Source: Arsukibacterium perlucidum DSM 18276 (lineage in GTDB: Bacteria; Pseudomonadota; Gammaproteobacteria; Enterobacterales; Alteromonadaceae). From it: DNA of 64,000 bases. Of this stretch, positions 62,932-64,000 are shown in pieces. How positions within the stretch are numbered: the stretch's first letter is position 1; each line of letters starts with the position of its first letter. A program made the position numbers and the translations under genes. The notes under the pieces were generated by a model that did not search any database, was not told the DNA's origin, and saw only the letters and a list, made by a program, of their open reading frames with translations. The DNA is taken from NCBI RefSeq assembly GCF_000382165.1, contig NZ_KB907701.1, forward strand, positions 62,001 to 126,000, given 5' to 3'.

Positions 62932-64000
62932 TCAGCTGGCCTGAGCAATTAAGTACTCTTCGTAAGTACCGGCAAAGTTACGGACATCCTGGCCGGTAAT
63001 TTCAATAATCCGGCTGGCCAGTGACGATACAAATTCACGGTCGTGACTGACAAAAATCAAGGTGCCTTTGTAATGTTCCAGCGCCAGATTCAATGATTCA
63101 ATCGACTCCATATCAAGGTGATTCGTCGGCTCATCCATCACCAGAATATTTGGCCGTTGCAACATCAGTTTACCAAATAACATCCTGCCCTTTTCACCAC
63201 CAGAGAGTACTTTAACCGACTTTTTAATTTCGTCCTGCGAAAATAATAAGCGGCCTAATATGCCACGAATAGCTTGTTCATCGTCAGACGGCTGCTTCCA
63301 TTGGCTCATCCAGTCAAACAATGTCATCGGCTCTGCAAATTCATGGGCATGATCCTGCGCATAGTAACCAATTTTAACGTTCTCAGACCACTTAATCTTG
63401 CCGGATTCCGGGGTTAAATCGCCCATCAGACATTTTAACAAGGTCGTTTTACCGATACCGTTAGCGCCCAGAATCGCCACTTTCTCACCAACCTCAATAG
63501 TCATATTCAGGTTTTTCAATAGCTGCAGCTCGGCAAAGCTTTTGTTCAGGCCTTCAACTTCCAACGCTAAACGATAAAGCTGCTTTTGCTGTTCAAAGCG
63601 GATAAACGGATTCACCCGGCTGGAGGCTTTAACTTCTTCCAGTTGAATTTTATCAATTTGTTTAGCACGTGAAGTGGCCTGCTTGGCTTTAGAGGCATTA
63701 GCAGAGAAACGACTGACGAAGGTTTGCAATTCAGCAATCTGGGCCTTTTTCTTGGCGTTATCAGATAGCAGACGCTCCCTTGCCTGGGTAGCAGCAAACA
63801 TATACTCATCGTAGTTGCCTGGGTATAACCGCAGTTCACCGTAGTCTAAATCGGCCATATGAGTACAGACGCTGTTTAAAAAATGGCGATCGTGCGAAAT
63901 AATAACCATAGTGCTGTTGCGCTCGGCCAGCACGTTTTCTAACCAGCGAATGGTATTAATATCCAGGTTGTTGGTCGGTTCATCCAACAGCATAATTTCC
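62932..64000 (-). CDS. ybiT: ABC-F family ATPase YbiT (N-terminus beyond window edge)
   Basis: The visible ~356 residues are the C-terminal two-thirds of an ABC-F translation-factor-type ATPase. The segment at the window edge is the first ATPase's Walker B ([13 protein letters not shown]). Then come the linker ([20 protein letters not shown]) and the whole second ATPase with [33 protein letters not shown] and [19 protein letters not shown]. The match to E. coli YbiT is close throughout. No membrane domain exists; it acts at the ribosome. The ATG at 63993 is internal, not the start. Confidence 0.95.
   Translation of the reverse strand, partial: EIMLLDEPTNNLDINTIRWLENVLAERNSTMVIISHDRHFLNSVCTHMADLDYGELRLYPGNYDEYMFAATQARERLLSDNAKKKAQIAELQTFVSRFSANASKAKQATSRAKQIDKIQLEEVKASSRVNPFIRFEQQKQLYRLALEVEGLNKSFAELQLLKNLNMTIEVGEKVAILGANGIGKTTLLKCLMGDLTPESGKIKWSENVKIGYYAQDHAHEFAEPMTLFDWMSQWKQPSDDEQAIRGILGRLLFSQDEIKKSVKVLSGGEKGRMLFGKLMLQRPNILVMDEPTNHLDMESIESLNLALEHYKGTLIFVSHDREFVSSLASRIIEITGQDVRNFAGTYEEYLIAQAS

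Overview
The window reads as a chromosomal segment of a free-living gammaproteobacterium, probably in the Alteromonadales/Rheinheimera-Arsukibacterium neighbourhood. That placement is an inference from protein resemblance, moderate GC content and conserved gene order (ubiG/gyrA divergent next to nrdAB-yfaE; serC-aroA-cmk-rpsA-ihfB-lapA-lapB-pyrF). No database search was possible. Coding density is high, and most genes are core metabolism or housekeeping. I see no tRNA, rRNA, CRISPR array, insertion sequence or prophage.

Layout. 1-2.7 kb: a CsgD-like LuxR regulator (cut by the window edge) divergent from a low-molecular-weight tyrosine phosphatase, then a class II DAHP synthase. 2.8-6.1 kb: the divergent pair ppsR/ppsA (PEP synthase and its regulatory kinase/phosphorylase). 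6.3-10.3 kb: an AGCS sodium/amino-acid symporter, a BON-domain lipoprotein and an ABC exporter. 10.5-14.2 kb: ribA and ydiJ (FAD/4Fe-4S oxidoreductase). 14.2-19.7 kb: a TonB-dependent receptor divergent from a GNAT / FAD-amine-oxidase-like / LysE-exporter cluster. 19.8-25.9 kb: trhO, a TPR-like protein, and the nrdA-nrdB-yfaE ribonucleotide reductase operon with a pair of NrdR-box-like sites. 25.9-38.8 kb: ubiG, gyrA, then the serine/shikimate/translation/LPS-control/pyrimidine run and the K+/H+ antiporter nhaP2.

38.8-41.2 kb is the one clearly accessory patch: a CIA30-family secreted protein, a MazE-like/MazF toxin-antitoxin pair behind a very regular operator-promoter, a decayed stretch, and the truncated front half of a DHA2-type MFS transporter. 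41.2-47.9 kb: SGNH hydrolase, PPK2, a DUF938 methyltransferase, a kynureninase overlapped by a lipoprotein alpha/beta hydrolase, and a YghU-like glutathione transferase. 47.0-51.2 kb, minus strand: MipA/OmpV, an ABC1/UbiB-like kinase, a YebE-like protein and a DUF482 acyltransferase. 51.2-55.4 kb: an RND pump and its adaptor. 55.6-57.4 kb: an unrecognised membrane coiled-coil protein and a DUF1543 protein. 57.4-64 kb, minus strand: a DUF885 lipoprotein peptidase-like protein, NAD-malic enzyme, an HDOD protein, a Dps protein and the ABC-F protein YbiT (cut by the edge).

How they work together. PEP supply (ppsA/ppsR, maeA) feeds DAHP synthase and the aroA step of the shikimate pathway. nrdAB-yfaE, pyrF and cmk supply nucleotides. 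rpsA, ihfB, lapA/B and gyrA are growth functions. No new multi-gene defence or biosynthetic system is evident. The most notable signals are regulatory or contextual: the paired perfect inverted repeats over the toxin-antitoxin promoter, a perfect 12-bp inverted repeat whose hairpin would hide the ribosome site of the DUF885 gene, an apparently lipid-anchored hydrolase coupled to kynureninase, an acyltransferase coupled to an RND pump, and the unrecognised RDYS-repeat membrane protein.
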